Below are positions 1-12,600 of a stretch of 64,000 nt of DNA, one piece after another (the stretch's first letter is position 1; every line of letters starts with the position of its first letter). The stretch comes from Botryotinia globosa (lineage: Eukaryota > Ascomycota > Leotiomycetes > Helotiales > Sclerotiniaceae): NCBI GenBank assembly GCA_014898425.1, contig RCSZ01000004.1, positions 1,364,001-1,428,000 of the forward strand, in the 5' to 3' direction. The position numbers were made by a program, and so were the translations under genes. Below the pieces are notes generated by a model. That model ran no database searches. It was given only the letters and a program-made list of their open reading frames with translations, and was not told the DNA's origin.

Positions 1-36
1 GCCCGGTTTTATCGTAGTAATACTCACATATTTCAG

Positions 37-200
37 ATGACTCGCTCATAAACTGCGAGGCGGCTTATAAACTTGGTTGGACAGCAGCTCACTTGGTTGA
101 GGAAGGTGTGAAATCACCTGCTAAGCCAGTAGCGAATTTCCAAATCAGCACTTTAGAAGAGCTGAGAACTGTCTACCCACAGTTTTTCACCACTACATAA
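37..200 (+). CDS. Pyrimidine 5'-nucleotidase-like HAD hydrolase, 3' exon only
   Basis: This is the last exon of a gene that enters from the left edge. A splice acceptor (TTTCAG) ends at 36 and the exon reads through 53 codons to TAA at 198-200. The peptide starts DSLINCEAAYKLGW and continues to a C-terminal LEELRTVYPQFF. The DSxxN(C) stretch followed by A..LGW is HAD motif IV and what follows it in the SDT1/PHM8 group of fungal pyrimidine nucleotidases, which dephosphorylate UMP/CMP-type nucleotides in the cytosol. The Asp of the fragment would help bind the catalytic Mg2+. The catalytic N-terminal DxD motif lies outside the window. Bases 1-36 are intron. The family call is from the fragment alone; another HAD hydrolase is possible. 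Confidence 0.7.
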
Positions 201-662
201 AGTACCGATGATGTGACAAGAAGTATTCAACATTCCCTAGGGAAGTAGTTCTCATTAATAAAGTGGACAATAAGGGAGAGTCCCACGTTTGTTCTTCCGT
301 AGAATAGACTAGACCGATACATAATAGATACACCCTCGTGAGCTACTTTGAACTATCTCAATTATCTTCATTTGACAATCTTATAAGGCAGTGCTCCTAT
401 TATCTAAAAGCACACCGGTTTCCATCAGCCATGGCTGCAGTGGCCACAGTCCTACCGGGTGATAAAACTGTGTGTATATACGAACGTAACGAGCTGAGAA
501 CAGTCGATCGTCTAGATTTGCGACACGCCGCTCGATCGTAGACTTTTCTATCCTCAAACCCCCATTCGGACCACTTCCATGTTCCTAAACGCCTTGGGCT
601 TACCCAAACGCCAAATTTTGCAGGTATAATATATTCAAATAAAGGGCTAAATAGCGGCCGAT
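201..662. other. Convergent intergenic region
   Basis: Space between the 3' ends of the nucleotidase-like gene (plus strand) and MED21 (minus strand). It should hold both 3' UTRs. The only sizeable open frame starts from a non-ATG codon and resembles nothing; I see no gene in it. Confidence 0.6.
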
Positions 663-1205
663 TCACGGTCTCTTCACACTCCTTATAACTCCTTCCAACT
701 TAGCCAGAACAGCTTCTTTTTCCTTCAAAGCCTCTTTTCTCCTCTCTTCTTCTTCTTTCAATTCTTGCTCCAATCTTAGGATCGTCTTGTGCTGCTTGGT
801 CTCGCTGTCTTCTAGTCCCGGTAGTGCAGATATAAGCACCTCGATTTGCTGCTCCTTGATGATTAGATCCCGTGCTAATTCTAGCTGGCCTTCTTTGAAT
901 TTGTCCGCAGGTAATGGCTCTACTATAGTAAAGGGGTGAGTCAAAGTTGGCATTTGATAGGGGCTGGCAATCTCACAGCCGTCTTCATTTGGCAATGCTT
1001 CGCCGGATTCGTCCTTCTTGGTATCTTTTCGGACCATGTCGGTTGGGCTGAGAGTTTGGTAGTCATGGTGCTTGTTAACCCATACGAGCGACGCGACGAA
1101 TTGAAGAGCGAGCTAAGTAATGTTAGTGGTTGAACATGGATGCTTTTTAATAATAGACTAGACCTCATCAATCGCTTCTTGAAGTTGTGTCAAACGATCA
1201 GCCAT
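663..1205 (-). CDS. MED21: Mediator subunit 21 (Srb7/Med21)
   Basis: Two exons on the minus strand: 1205..1164 and 1112..663, giving 163 residues. The start ATG (1205) gives [14 protein letters not shown], and after the intron the chain continues into the family hallmark [12 protein letters not shown] (about residues 26-37). That start and hallmark are typical of Med21, a small helical subunit that pairs with Med7 in the hinge between the Mediator middle and tail modules and links RNA polymerase II to activators. Residues from about 100 onward are rich in Glu/Lys and predicted to form a long coiled coil, as in the family. The length is ordinary for fungal Med21. The 51-nt intron has an unusual GTCTAG donor but a good CTAAC branch site and TTAG acceptor. 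It is divergent from RRG7. Confidence 0.92.
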
Positions 1206-1593
1206 GACTTGTTGCTGATAACGAAAGGGAAATCAGTGTTGTAAGATCACCAAACAGATGCTCCAGAGCTTACACGAATTGGTGTCAGCCTTGCAGATAA
1301 TCTTATGCGGGGAGCTGACCGTAAAGGGTTTAGCTGAATAGAGATCATCGGCCGTAGCCTTACATAATTTCCGGCTTCCGAGCATCGATATCAGAAAAGG
1401 TGAAAATATGTACAAAACATTCTCACACTACATAGGTACATGTCTATTCCTGCCGCTCGTCTTTCTTTCCGAAAGAGTATATGCAGGTACCCAATAAGAG
1501 CCCGCTTTCATATCCGTTTTACATTACTCAGGACGAACTACGCTGTGGAGGATTTTGCTAGTCACATGATACTAGCAAACTCAGCCAATCTCC
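1206..1593. promoter_or_regulatory. Divergent promoter region MED21 / RRG7
   Basis: About 390 bp separate the two start codons, so both promoters must lie here. I see no clear TATA box or repeat. Confidence 0.5.
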
Positions 1594-2301
1594 ATGTTTT
1601 TAGCACATTCTCATCTACGTTTCTTGCGATGGGGCAAGCAATCATCACGCAGATATTTTGCAAACAGTGCAACAGCAAATGCATCTAAAATTAAGGCCGA
1701 AGTGGATGATATAGCGTATCCTAACTTACAGAATGCAGAACATCATGATCTGGCCAGTTTTCTAGAATATGCATCACGCAACAACATGGACACAGGCAGT
1801 ACTACATATGTAGGAACTCATTATGAATATATGGTCAAGCAAGCATTGGAGCGATTGGGAATGTCTCTCAGGCAAGTTGGTGGAAGATCAGACTGTGGCA
1901 TCGATCTTCTTGGAACTTGGTCATTGCCTACAGCTGCCCAACCATTAAAAGTCCTCATACAATGCAAAGCATTTGCGTCCAAAATGAAACCAGCTCAAGC
2001 TCGTGAATTAGAAGGCACCTTTGTAGGTGCTCCGCAAGGATGGAGAACATCTAGTGTAATGGCATTTCTAGTTTCGCAGCAAGCAGCAACCAAAGGTGTA
2101 AGAGAAGCTCTAGGCAGGAGTCAATGGCCGATGGGTTATGTACTGTGCGGAGCGGGTGGAAAGGTTATGCAGATGCTGTGGAACCGAAAAGCAGCTGATG
2201 AAGGACTTGGAGGCTTAGAAGTTGAGATGCATTATGCTGGTGGTGATCGGAATGAAAAGGAAGTCATTCTGACACACAAGGGAACGGCTATCAAAAATTG
2301 A
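1594..2301 (+). CDS. RRG7: RRG7-like mitochondrial protein with PD-(D/E)xK nuclease fold
   Basis: Single exon, 235 residues, ATG at 1594. The first 25-30 residues are basic and lack acidic side chains (R9, R12, K15, R19, R20), as expected of a mitochondrial targeting sequence. The core carries the restriction-endonuclease-like signature: E78 in a helix, then GGRSDCGIDLLGTW (96-109) with D104, then LIQCKAF (121-127) with Q123 and K125, i.e. the E...D...QxK pattern of PD-(D/E)xK enzymes of the Mrr/RRG7 type. In yeast, Rrg7 is required for respiratory growth and mitochondrial genome maintenance; its enzymatic activity has not to my knowledge been established. All catalytic positions look intact here. 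Length agrees with the family. It shares its promoter with MED21. Confidence 0.88.
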   Translation: MFLAHSHLRFLRWGKQSSRRYFANSATANASKIKAEVDDIAYPNLQNAEHHDLASFLEYASRNNMDTGSTTYVGTHYEYMVKQALERLGMSLRQVGGRSDCGIDLLGTWSLPTAAQPLKVLIQCKAFASKMKPAQARELEGTFVGAPQGWRTSSVMAFLVSQQAATKGVREALGRSQWPMGYVLCGAGGKVMQMLWNRKAADEGLGGLEVEMHYAGGDRNEKEVILTHKGTAIKN

Positions 2302-5300
2302 AACATTGTTTGATGCGACCAAAGTTAGGCGCACTTTTCGGTAGCAAGACATAAGACGGCTCGTTTGCCTCTCAGTTCCGAAAGAAGAACAATCCCTTCA
2401 GCAAATAGCTTGTCGTCTTTGTCCTACAGTCGACAAAATTTGAGTTGTGAATACATTTGTGGAGAGCTCCCATGTATCCACTTCTGTTCTTCTCCACAAA
2501 GTTCAGCCTGTCTTACGAACGATCATCTATCAGCTATTACAACTGATATCACCTACAAAGATTTCTTCTTGGTCGCTACGATACACCTTCTATGCAATCA
2601 CGATGTGTTATCAAGTCATCCAATTATTTGAGTGTACTCACCAAAGCCCTTCGATAGATATTCCATGCAAGCAGCCATCGGAAAACTGCGGTGGTATCTT
2701 TCTGAGACAGGAGATCGAAGATACGAAAGGAACATGTGAGGTAAACATTGGTTATTGGTTCTTTAGCTTACCATGATCTAACACGATGTTAGAGATGCCA
2801 GAAAGCTACGGAGATGAGAGGCCCTGGGACAGAGCCGGAAGATGAGGGTTATTGGTCATGACTCTGGTCCGAAGTGTGGAGAAAGGGACGTTCGATGTGC
2901 TCATAACGACAAATGACTTCTAAGCATTGAAAACTTGGGTTATCCTGGAATAGTCCATCTCTCAATAACAAACACTACATCAAATTCCCCAAAATAACAT
3001 TGCGTCTTGGCCTTCAAGATTCTCCTTTGATCTGGTGGCATGTAATGTTTTTACTTTGCTTTCTATGTATTCATAAGTCTTCATCAAGTTTCATAAGGTA
3101 TTCTCATCCAGCCCGAATTTTTCTATTGGTGAACGACAGCAAAATATCTTGACATGTAAAGAGATATATCTGCATCTCACCGGCTTCGAGTAAAAAGTTT
3201 GGGGTACAACGCAACAATGAATCCTGCTCCAACACTAGCAATCAATTATTGAGAGAAAATTCTGTAATAGACTAGGTTTTCTCTACGATTTGCTGTCCAT
3301 GGATATCAAAGATATGCCAGTGCGGGGGTCGCGTCATTGTTGTTTAGTTTATCAAGCTGGTGGTAACACTCAATTCTAAAAGTCATGAGTGTATTTTTTC
3401 CGAGTTTTCAAGCTGTTTTGGCCGGGGGAAGCCTTGCTGACCTGGCATATTTTATCAAAATTGAGCATGATGGTTTGGAGGTTGATATTGTAGACGAAGA
3501 AATGGGACACAATGTGGTCGAACAGCTTCAAGTATCAACATTCAGTGTTTACGTATAGAGATAATGGGAAATGAAGATGGGTCAATTTGTCACGTCTTCT
3601 GCAGCTCTGCTAAGAGAGATGGATTATCACGCGACCTATCATTAGTCGGTAGACTTTCAAAAGTATCAGACATCACGCGATGGACAGCCGTTTCTTGAAA
3701 GTCGCTGACAGCTGTGAGGGAAATGATGAAGAATCGATAGAATTATGTTGCATTAAACGAACCAAACACGTTTTTGGAGAAGATAACAGAAGTCCTTTGT
3801 TACTAGGATCAATTCCACGAGGAAAGCGTGTCTCAGTAACGCATAGAAATATTCACAGATTAAGGTGAAATACAAAATCTAGCAGTAGTGCGGCCTCGAC
3901 ATCCAACTGTTCTGGATGGAGTGAGGCATGCTGCCTATGAGGAGAAAGGAACGAGGATTGTGGAATTCAACGAGCCCTTCAGAGAGAGTGAATCGTCAAG
4001 GGGTGAATCAACGTGTCAACAAACAACATAGACCGTTTTCCTAGTTGAATGCTGAGTAACTTCTCGAAGTGCTTAAATACTCGCCAGATAGTTCTGCTGT
4101 TCGAATTCCAAATTCAGACAAGAAAGATGAAAATACTACAAAAATTTGCGTCTTATTTCTCTACTGCTTCTTGACCGTAGTCCATATCTCAAGCTCCCAG
4201 GTAATATTGTACACGGTCAGCTCTCGCCACCAATTCTCGAAAGATTATGATATTTTCTCTTCAAATGGTCCACAAGGTGAGCAAGTGACAACAATGAAGT
4301 TCAATAATTGAGCTTTTCTTGCTTCTTGGAAATTTTGGCGAAAACCTGATATAAGAGTTCTGTAGAAAGCTTAGTTGATCGCCAGTCCCTAAATTTCTCT
4401 TATAGCAGATACTTCTCCGCGTTGACTCCAATGGGAAGAACTCATTTCTTATAAGGCTTTCTCGTTCATTGCATACCACATCCAATCCCCCAAACCATTC
4501 TTAGTGGATACGTGACTCCTGATCAGAGAATAACCTGAAAAGAGGAGAAGAATGGTTTGGGATAGATGGTGCCCATAAACACGGCCATATTCAGCTCAAG
4601 CAAAGCACTTCAGTGCAAAAAGAAATAAAGTTATGGGAAACCCAAAGATCGGGCTATTATTTTGAGCTATCTGTTGAACTTCTACACATTGCTAATTGAG
4701 TATTCTACGTGTAATATGGATCCAAGTACCCACGATATTAAATCTGTGATTCTTTCAATAAGAGAAATGACAGTAACACAAGCATTGATGAATATGTGAT
4801 AAGTGGCAGTGTAAAACGCTTGAGCAAAAAGAGAACTTCTGCTGTCAATGATAAATACTGTGGAGCATTTCTCAATAAAATATCACCATTCATTTGTTTC
4901 TCTTAATTTATCCTTGAAGTTGTATCATTACTATTAATTAATATGGTGTCTAGGGCTGAAATGCTACTCTTCAATTACCGCGACCTTTATGATTTTCGGA
5001 GATCTTTTGAGAACTTGAGTTTACGAAGAGAAAGTAGATACGAAATCAAGTGGAAACTTATAGATGGGAATGGAGAATGGAAATGAAAAGAGGAGGTAGT
5101 GAATCATTCGCTGTCCACACAAGTACCACTACATATGATCACAAGACCCTGTGCATAGATATTTCGAGCACTGGTATCAAGGTAGTAATAGCGATTCAAG
5201 TGAATTTTCATATAGCTAGCTCATCGTTGAATAAAATTTCGTTGCACCCCTTTTCTCAGTAAACGAATTCTATGTAATCGCTTAGGCGATCATCAGCACT

Positions 5301-6229
5301 TGATTCTTACATACCTACTTGGGTATGATACCAGAAGACTGCGTTGTACTCAAGACGACTATCGGGAATATCATTATAAACTTAATGGTATATTTTGATG
5401 TGAACAGATAAATACGAGATTGTTTTCATTTTGCATCGGCCGAAAAATGTTTTACGACTCCGGCAGAGACGATCAGCATTCGTTTATCGCCGAAGAATCC
5501 ACGATCTTTATTGTCTAAAGTTGAGTAAACTTCATCAGCGGTATTTAAAGTTGGAAGCTATAATATGATATCTCACCATGTCAAAAGTTCGTATGTGGAC
5601 GCAGATGGCGCATATGTCAATACGCCTGTGCGAAAGACGACAGCCAGTCGTGTCCCGTGTCTGGAACTCCATAGGTTTTGGTTGAATGATTTGTGGATGT
5701 ATTGAAAATTGAAATGGAAGTTTGATTGAGCATTGTCCATTTTATAGGAACGAAGCATAGAAAAGAAGAAACCAAATCTTAGAGTACCTGAGTAATAAGG
5801 CTTTACTCTTAGAGGGAGATTGAGTGAATATATGAAGATATGTATGTGAGTCATTGTATGGGGAGTCTGATGAGAGGTACAAGAGTTAATCACAACAGGT
5901 ACCCAGGCGTTGAACGTGTTTCACAAAAGTCTTTATAAGTGAGATCTCTGTGATCGAAAGAGGTTGAAAATCGATCTAGGAGAGAATGCTGTGAGAGATG
6001 CAAGTAGACAGGGAATTCTGACCAAGTCTTCTGTTACTACGTAGGTAGGAAAAGTCACTGAAGACCAACTCGAATGTGAGGAGGATATTCAAATATGGGT
6101 GCGAACTTAAAGCCTCACTATGTTAGACAACATCCTGCACAATCATATAAGTATCGTTTATGTCATCTCACCATCACTTTTATGTAGTTCGTACTGAAAG
6201 CGACGAAACGACAACGAGTGTAGATCAAG
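2302..6229. other. Gene-poor region left of the small 6230 gene
   Basis: Nearly 4 kb with stops in all frames. Open frames here are short, mostly start at non-ATG codons and show no family resemblance apart from the flavoprotein-like fragment at 3385-3558. Base composition is not extreme and I find no terminal repeats, tRNA fold or rRNA. It could hold long UTRs, non-coding RNA or fully decayed genes. Confidence 0.5.
3385..3558 (+). pseudogene. Possible relic of a FAD-dependent monooxygenase N-terminus
   Basis: A 57-codon frame from ATG 3385 to TAG 3556-3558 contains AVLAGGSLADLAYF followed some 15 residues later by LEVDIVDEE. This resembles the N-terminal dinucleotide-binding fold of fungal flavoprotein monooxygenases, where GGSxAGL is followed about 20 residues later by a strand ending in an acidic residue. 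The second conserved glycine is Asp here, and no downstream FAD or substrate motifs follow in any frame. If the likeness is real it is a dead fragment; chance resemblance of a short ORF is the alternative. Confidence 0.22.
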
Positions 6230-6622
6230 ATGCACAACAACGAGAACTCTTATTCTTCAAACACAAATCCCGAACCAGACACTCCGGCTTCTTCAGAGGC
6301 TTCGCCAGCAGGTATGCTAGCTTGAAAGTTGCCTTGAGGGGCATCCTCGTCGGTTTAGACTCTATAATTACTAACTTGGACAACATATTAAAGCTTTTTA
6401 TATTTGCCTTGTAGTCATTCGAAGAAACCTAGGTGAGTGACCGAGAATGCAAAGTAAAGGTTTGGTAGCATACTTACCTGGGTATATATAGGCACGAAAA
6501 TCATATTGAAATTTTCAAGACTTGTAAGATTATCTCTGATGGAGGATCTTTATGAACCGACTCCCCAGCAAATTTTAAATAGCATACTAGATACTCAAAG
6601 GGGAAATAATCATGGGATGTAG
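6230..6622 (+). CDS. Possible small three-exon gene, 76 residues, function unknown
   Basis: No open frame here is long, but three short exons join with consensus signals: 6230..6311, 6415..6432 and 6492..6622. Intron 1 has donor GTATGC, a perfect TACTAAC branch site and TTGTAG acceptor; intron 2 has GTGAGT and ATATAG. Phases fit (1, 1, 0) and the product ends at TAG 6620-6622. The first exon is hydrophilic and Ser/Pro/Asn-rich; the rest is a short mixed helix-like segment ending LEDLYEP-type residues and QQILNSIL. A further 45-nt in-frame stretch in exon 3 (GTAAGA...CCCCAG) could also be an intron. I recognise no domain. The splice signals are the main support, so it may equally be a spliced non-coding RNA. 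Confidence 0.35.
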
Positions 6623-8930
6623 ATTTTACACGCGATTTGTGTGGCTATTCAGTTCATCTGAAGTTCAAGTAGATGATAGTATGCGAATGGAATGATAATG
6701 AATCCCGACATGACATAAAGTAACAACAAAAATTTACAACAATGATAGTGTTTGAACTTCTATCAATCAACAGCATGGCTAAGCGGATATCTAAGAGTCT
6801 ATATCAAATTTTCTGTAAGCCTACCATCAAAGTTAGCAAATTGTACAATATCCCGCGCTTTGCAATATAATTTGTGTGTTTAGAAACACAATTGAGAGTC
6901 TGAAAAGCTTCCAATGCATGTGCTACTTATATCGATGCGCAGGGAACAATGAGTAAATAGAGTTCTACTTCAAACTATTAAACGAATCAAGGAGGAACCC
7001 AATCCGTATATGCATGTGAATCATAAAAAGATAAACTAGATCTAGCGATCCAGTGAGGAGAAGCCAAACTAAGAAATTGTTGAGCCTGTGAATCTTATCA
7101 AGGGAGGTACTTTGAGAATTCATCTAAGACCTTGATTTCCGTGTATATAATACACAAGAAAGAGGCACGACTTCCTGCGAATCATGGAAACCAAGAGAAA
7201 TGGAACTTGATAAAAATGTGTGTTTCTCGTGCTTTGATCATTGCCATCCGCAAAAAGAATCGCAATTCCTACACTCCACATTGAGCTCGAGGAGAAATTC
7301 TAGGTACTGAATTTCAACTGTGACATGACTTGCCATTGTTTATCATCGTCGATTCATCGCCGCTGTGATCATTTGCTATCAGCGAATCTTTTATATATCA
7401 GAGTTGTCTGAGATTAAGAAGAGTGCCGGATGATGATTGCGCAAATGCATACAAGAATCTTCTCAGATCTATCGTAACGAACCTCGCAACAATTCTTTTA
7501 TTTATTTCTTTCTTAAGATTTTGACACATCTTTTCTCGTATTGTCCATGATCATCCCAAAATCTCAAAAGGAGAGAATTTATAAAAAGACTGATGAGGCA
7601 AAAATAAAAAAGAAGTGAATTCAAGCCAAGCAGAAAGCGATTCTGGATCTTAGGAAGATCTGGAGGAGAAAGTGAATATACTCCTTTTTGTCCATATATA
7701 AGCTCCCATTCCCGTTTGCTAGTTTCGACAGAAACATAGGCATCCATGAAATCATTCGATATGAAGGATGTTAGACCCTCAGGCCCTTTGGAGTTACGAG
7801 AGGTAGAGCCTCGCGTTTCATCTTAGCAATCTTATAGATCTCCAGGGGAGTTCTGTTAGGTGAATATTAATTGGCGGATGAGATATGGCGATAAAATTGT
7901 TCGAAGCGACGACAGCAAGAAACACAGAGCACTTTCGTCCAAAAATATGACAACACATGTCCGTAGTACACAGCGCAATGTGCCTCCCCCAGTAGGTACA
8001 TATACCAAGAACCGCCAACCAATCAGCCAGATTATCTAGAAACTGATTTCTGAATTTTCGTCAGCACGCTTGCTCGCGAAACTGCTTTGACCACCTTCAG
8101 TTATCTTAAAAAAAGCAGGAAGATAAAGTTCATCTTATAAAACCACAAATTGAGTCAAATCTCAATCAAGCGAGCTCATCTTCCAACTCGCGCCTTCTTC
8201 CTCTTATCATTCACATCGCCATTTCATTTTCCCACCCTAAATTATTCACTCACATGATTATAAGATGTACCCTCATCACTCTGATAAACCCCCTCCCCTG
8301 ACCCCAAAGAAACCGAGCTACCCTCCACATCCCCCTCCATCTAGCACAAACCAGCTGTTCCAGCATCCCTAAGCGAGCCCCTTCCTTCAACCCTTTTCTA
8401 TCAATAAATAAATGCCTCTTCACCCCCCTCCACCCCCTCTCCCCAACCACAAAATATCAAAACTTTCATACGAACTTATGGCGCTATCTCAACCGCAGAT
8501 TTCGAATACCAGAATATGGTGTTCTTGAAAGTGGGTGTGGTATGTATTTCCTAGATACTTATATAGTGTACTTGGATTTCACAGGGAAGGTATGTATCGT
8601 ATACGGTGTACAGTGCACAAACAACAGTAAAAACAACAGAAACAATACCAACAATACCAAGCCATCAAAAATAACAGCAAAACAGCAAAATAGCAATCGC
8701 CCTATTCGTATCATATTCTATAGACGAGAAGTAAGACCCCGTCGAAAACTAACCACAAACCACAAACCCCAACCTCCATCGCTGCATCCCATCTCAAAAA
8801 ATAAAAAGATACCCACTTACCATCTCCCATCTCCCATCTCCCATCCTCACCCTCCTCCAATAATCATAATCATCAATCATAATCATAATCATCAAATCCA
8901 CCAACCAACACATAAATGCCCATATACATA

Positions 8931-8980
8931 CACCACACACCACACACCACACACCACACACCACACACCACACACCACAC
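8931..8980 (+). repeat. (CACCACA)n microsatellite
   Basis: About seven tandem copies of a 7-bp CACCACA unit, within a wider stretch of A/C-rich simple sequence that also includes CATCTCC repeats around 8820-8845. Confidence 0.9.
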
Positions 8981-9175
8981 CCCTCCATTTTCCTCTCCCT
9001 TTCCCACTATTCAAAAACTCATACTACAGCAATACCAAACACCATACCATTCATTCCATACCATTCATAAGGTTACCATTCCACAACACATACAAAATTC
9101 TACCTCTCCAACTACCAGAAGTCCAGATGAAAGAAAATGCAATAAATACAGTTACTAATTAAAATAGCCTCCATC

Positions 9176-9267
9176 ACCCCTTCCCTTCCCACCCCTTCCT
9201 ATCCCACCCCTTCCCTTCCCACCCCTTCCCTTCCCACCCCTTCCCTTCCCACCCCTTCCCTTCCCTC
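9176..9267 (+). repeat. 15-bp pyrimidine minisatellite
   Basis: About six tandem copies of ACCCCTTCCCTTCCC with one variant (a TTCCTAT interruption in the second copy). The strand asymmetry is complete: no G in the array. Confidence 0.9.
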
Positions 9268-9689
9268 CTTAATCTGATCTCACGAAATCACAATATACAC
9301 ATATCCAACTTCAAGAAACAAAGTAATTAAGATACAAAAACAAATTTCGAAAGGTGTGAGAAGAACGAGGAAAGAAAGACGCAAGAGTTAACGTCACGAA
9401 AAGGTATGTGAAGATCCTAAAGCAAATGGTGGAGTAAATACCTAGCTGGGTAGTATTTTGTACAAGAGCTAAAGTTTCACGAGATATTTTTCTCGGGGAG
9501 ACGGAACGGAATGTGAGATGATACGATACAGATGTGATTCTCATTTATATTCCGAGTCGATGTGATGGTACAATACTATGTATGTATGTCATATTCATGA
9601 TTCATTACTTGTTCCACTGTTCTTGATACGATACCAGTAACAGTAGCAATACCAATTCAATACTATGCAACCCCATTTCCCACGCAACC

Positions 9690-12600
9690 TCACAACCCTC
9701 TCATCAACTCCCCAATCGTAATTGGTTTCCTAACCGCATTTGAGAATCCCTCATGAAACGTCACCCATACTTTCTTTTCCGGCACTTTCTTCTCTCCAGC
9801 CCCTCTATTCTCTCCCGCTCCCACATCCCCTTTCCTCCCCACCCCTCTATCTTCCAACACCCTCCCAAAGAAATCCTTCTTAATCTCATTCCCCGTCCCC
9901 ACCCCGAGGATCTTCTTCTCACTCTTCCCCTTCCCAAACTTCCCCTTCTCAAAAGAATATTCCTCATCCCCTCCATCCACATTCCCCATCTTGAATCTCG
10001 CCTGCCTCGCCTTATTCTCGCGCACAATAATATTTTTCTGATATTCCTGATCCAGAACCTGTCTCACCGCATATCTCACATTCGTCACATCATTCTTGAC
10101 TGGCGAGGTTAAGAACGTAACTAGCGTATCAAGAGGCGGTTCCATCCTGTAAACCCACTCGCTCGCACCCCATTTCGCCCCTACATCATTACCCTCCAAC
10201 CTTCCTCTCTCATATATTACACCAATTTCGCTCATAACATCTACAGCTCTCTTAACCATTCTTTTTTCAGAATCCTTGCGTACACTGGCTACACCTTTCG
10301 TTTCGCCGCTTCCTCCCACGATGATAGGTTTTACTTCTGGACTTATCATACGTACGACATAAGGCAATAGATCCATAGCAATATCCTCGCAACTTCTAAA
10401 ACTTCTCAGAAGTTTCGCGTCAAGTTGAGATTGCAGTTCCTGAATCGTGCTTCTGTTTAATTTCTCCATTTCAAAGGCCGAAAAATCAGCACGCGGGCCG
10501 GTGAATGGTAAGGGCTCTGCTTCCGGTTCAGCGTCTTCGTCGTTTTTACTCCACTTTTTGTTTGGTTGGTTGTCGGAACGGAAATAGTGACGAGCGGGCG
10601 ATGCAAATAAATGATGCCATGCTAGAACGGGTTGAGTAAGATAGCCAGCCAATTCCCATTCCTGTCCCGAAAAGACGCGTGATGAACAACTATCATGAAA
10701 ATGTAGCCATTCGTAAGCAGCATCTGGTTTAGAAAGTATCGAGTCATCATTGAAGGGTTGGTTAGGATATTCACCAAAGATATCGGTCATGATCCTATCA
10801 GTATCGCCACTAGTTTCGATCATGGAACCGAGGCGCTCCATACCTGCTTTCCGAGCAAGTTCAGCAACACCAAGCTGCGTTTTTGGCCCCGTATTAAATG
10901 CGTCGTCTGGTACTATGTTTTTGAAACTTGTTGGCCTAGGGAAACCGGCACCTTCCAGGAAGACACGGTTCACAACTTCTTTGATACCTCCTCGTCCAAC
11001 GGCCCGAGATCCACCTCCACCATGAGATAGATCACCAGTCATGTTCTGTTCGACCCACTTTCTAGTTAAGCGAGGTCTCTCGCCTTTAGATTCGGTTCTG
11101 AGTTTCCCTGCTGCCCATTCTCCTACTACCAAAATGCTTCGTAGATCGCCTTCACCAGTTCCTTCAGCCCCTTTTTTAGTATCCATCGGACTTATTCCCC
11201 ACGTTGCTTCACATAATCGGCGAATAGCGTCACTATCACAGGATACTCCTTCCTTCTCGAAAACTGTCTGCATTCGCTGAACAACAGCATCTAATGGTGG
11301 CTTTCGGATATGTATAATTTCGGCGAAACTGGAATTGCGTAGCGGTCTCAAAGATGGATGATACACATCGTTACAAACCAAAATCAAAGGTCTCAGAAGT
11401 CGAAAATCATCACCTTTCTTTTTCTTGGAGTAATTGGTATTCGTACCCGCTGTCGAAGAATTCTTTTGATCCAGAAGTACCAAATCAATTAGAGCCTTGA
11501 TAAATCCACCCTCACCCGATCCACCAGCACCTCCTACAACTCCATCGACTTCATCAACAACCACACAAAGTGGGTGGGCATTCTTCGATACATGACCAGA
11601 TTTCGATGTAACGGTCGAACCAGTCTTGACGTTTTCCGTGCCAACACTTGTTCGAATTCGACCTTTTACTACATCTCGACTTCGTTCATCACTAGCGTTG
11701 ATTTCCATAACTTCATAACCAGCTTGCCTAGCACAAACATGTGCCAAAGTAGTTTTACCAAGACCAGGAGGCCCCGTAAGCAAAAGGATTTTGCGATGAG
11801 GCTTTTCATCCTCTGGTTCCCCGAACTTCTTCGTTGGTGCAACTTTAGGTTTTCCCGATTTAGGGAATACAATAGGATCCCACGCTTTGAGCCATCGGAG
11901 TACCTGACGGTGTGTGCGATCATCTCCACAAAGTTCCATGAAATGTCTTGCCCTATATTTTTCAGTCCACATTAATGTCTTGCGCGGTTTCTTCCCTACA
12001 AGATTCTCAATCGAGGGTATGATTTCATTCCTGGTCTCAGCTTTACTTGATTCCTTTGCCTCGGTTTCCTTTGAAGCTTCGTCAACCAACTCAGATATGT
12101 TTATCCCATAGTAACTCTTCTTTGCTTTTCCTGCCTTTGTCACAGATCTAGCTGCTACCAGTTTTTCAAACGATATAGGTGCAGCCTTCTTCTTCAGGTT
12201 TATTGAGAAAGACTTCCCTGAGCATGTTTGTATGTCTCCAGCTTTTCTCGTTATGTTATTCAGGAAGACTGGTAACGTGGATGTATTAATGTTACTCCCA
12301 GTGAAATTTGCTGAAGGTTCGAAGGCAGGTTTAGGCAATTGTGTGTCTCGCGAAACCTCCACCACTGAATCTTCCTCGTTTTCCTCATCAGATTCGTCAA
12401 TCATGAAACCGCTGACAGTTTGGCGTGACCCTGTCCTTGAAGGTTGTATCTCCTTTGCGAGGTCTTTTTGTAGTTCTTCTTCCGGTATGATGATTGAATC
12501 AGGGGGTTTCTCAGTCATCTGTCTCTTTGCCGCAGGCTGTTCAAAGTCTTCCTCAATATCTGAGCCATCATCTAACAGAAACCCTCCGATATTGAGTGGC

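Larger units (their letters stand above)
6623..9689. other. Gene-poor region with simple repeats
   Basis: No convincing gene. An 81-codon ATG frame on the minus strand (7747..7502) has one hydrophobic segment, but nothing else supports it. From about 8160 rightward the plus strand becomes pyrimidine- and A/C-rich, with several microsatellites and a 15-bp minisatellite just beyond the 3' end of CTF18. The long plus-strand frame 8542..9162 is only low-complexity Asn/Thr/His/Pro and is not taken as a gene. Confidence 0.5.

Noticed and set aside
8542..9162. 206-codon plus-strand frame
   Set aside because: Made of A/C-rich simple repeats (Asn, Thr, His, Pro); no domain or splice signal.
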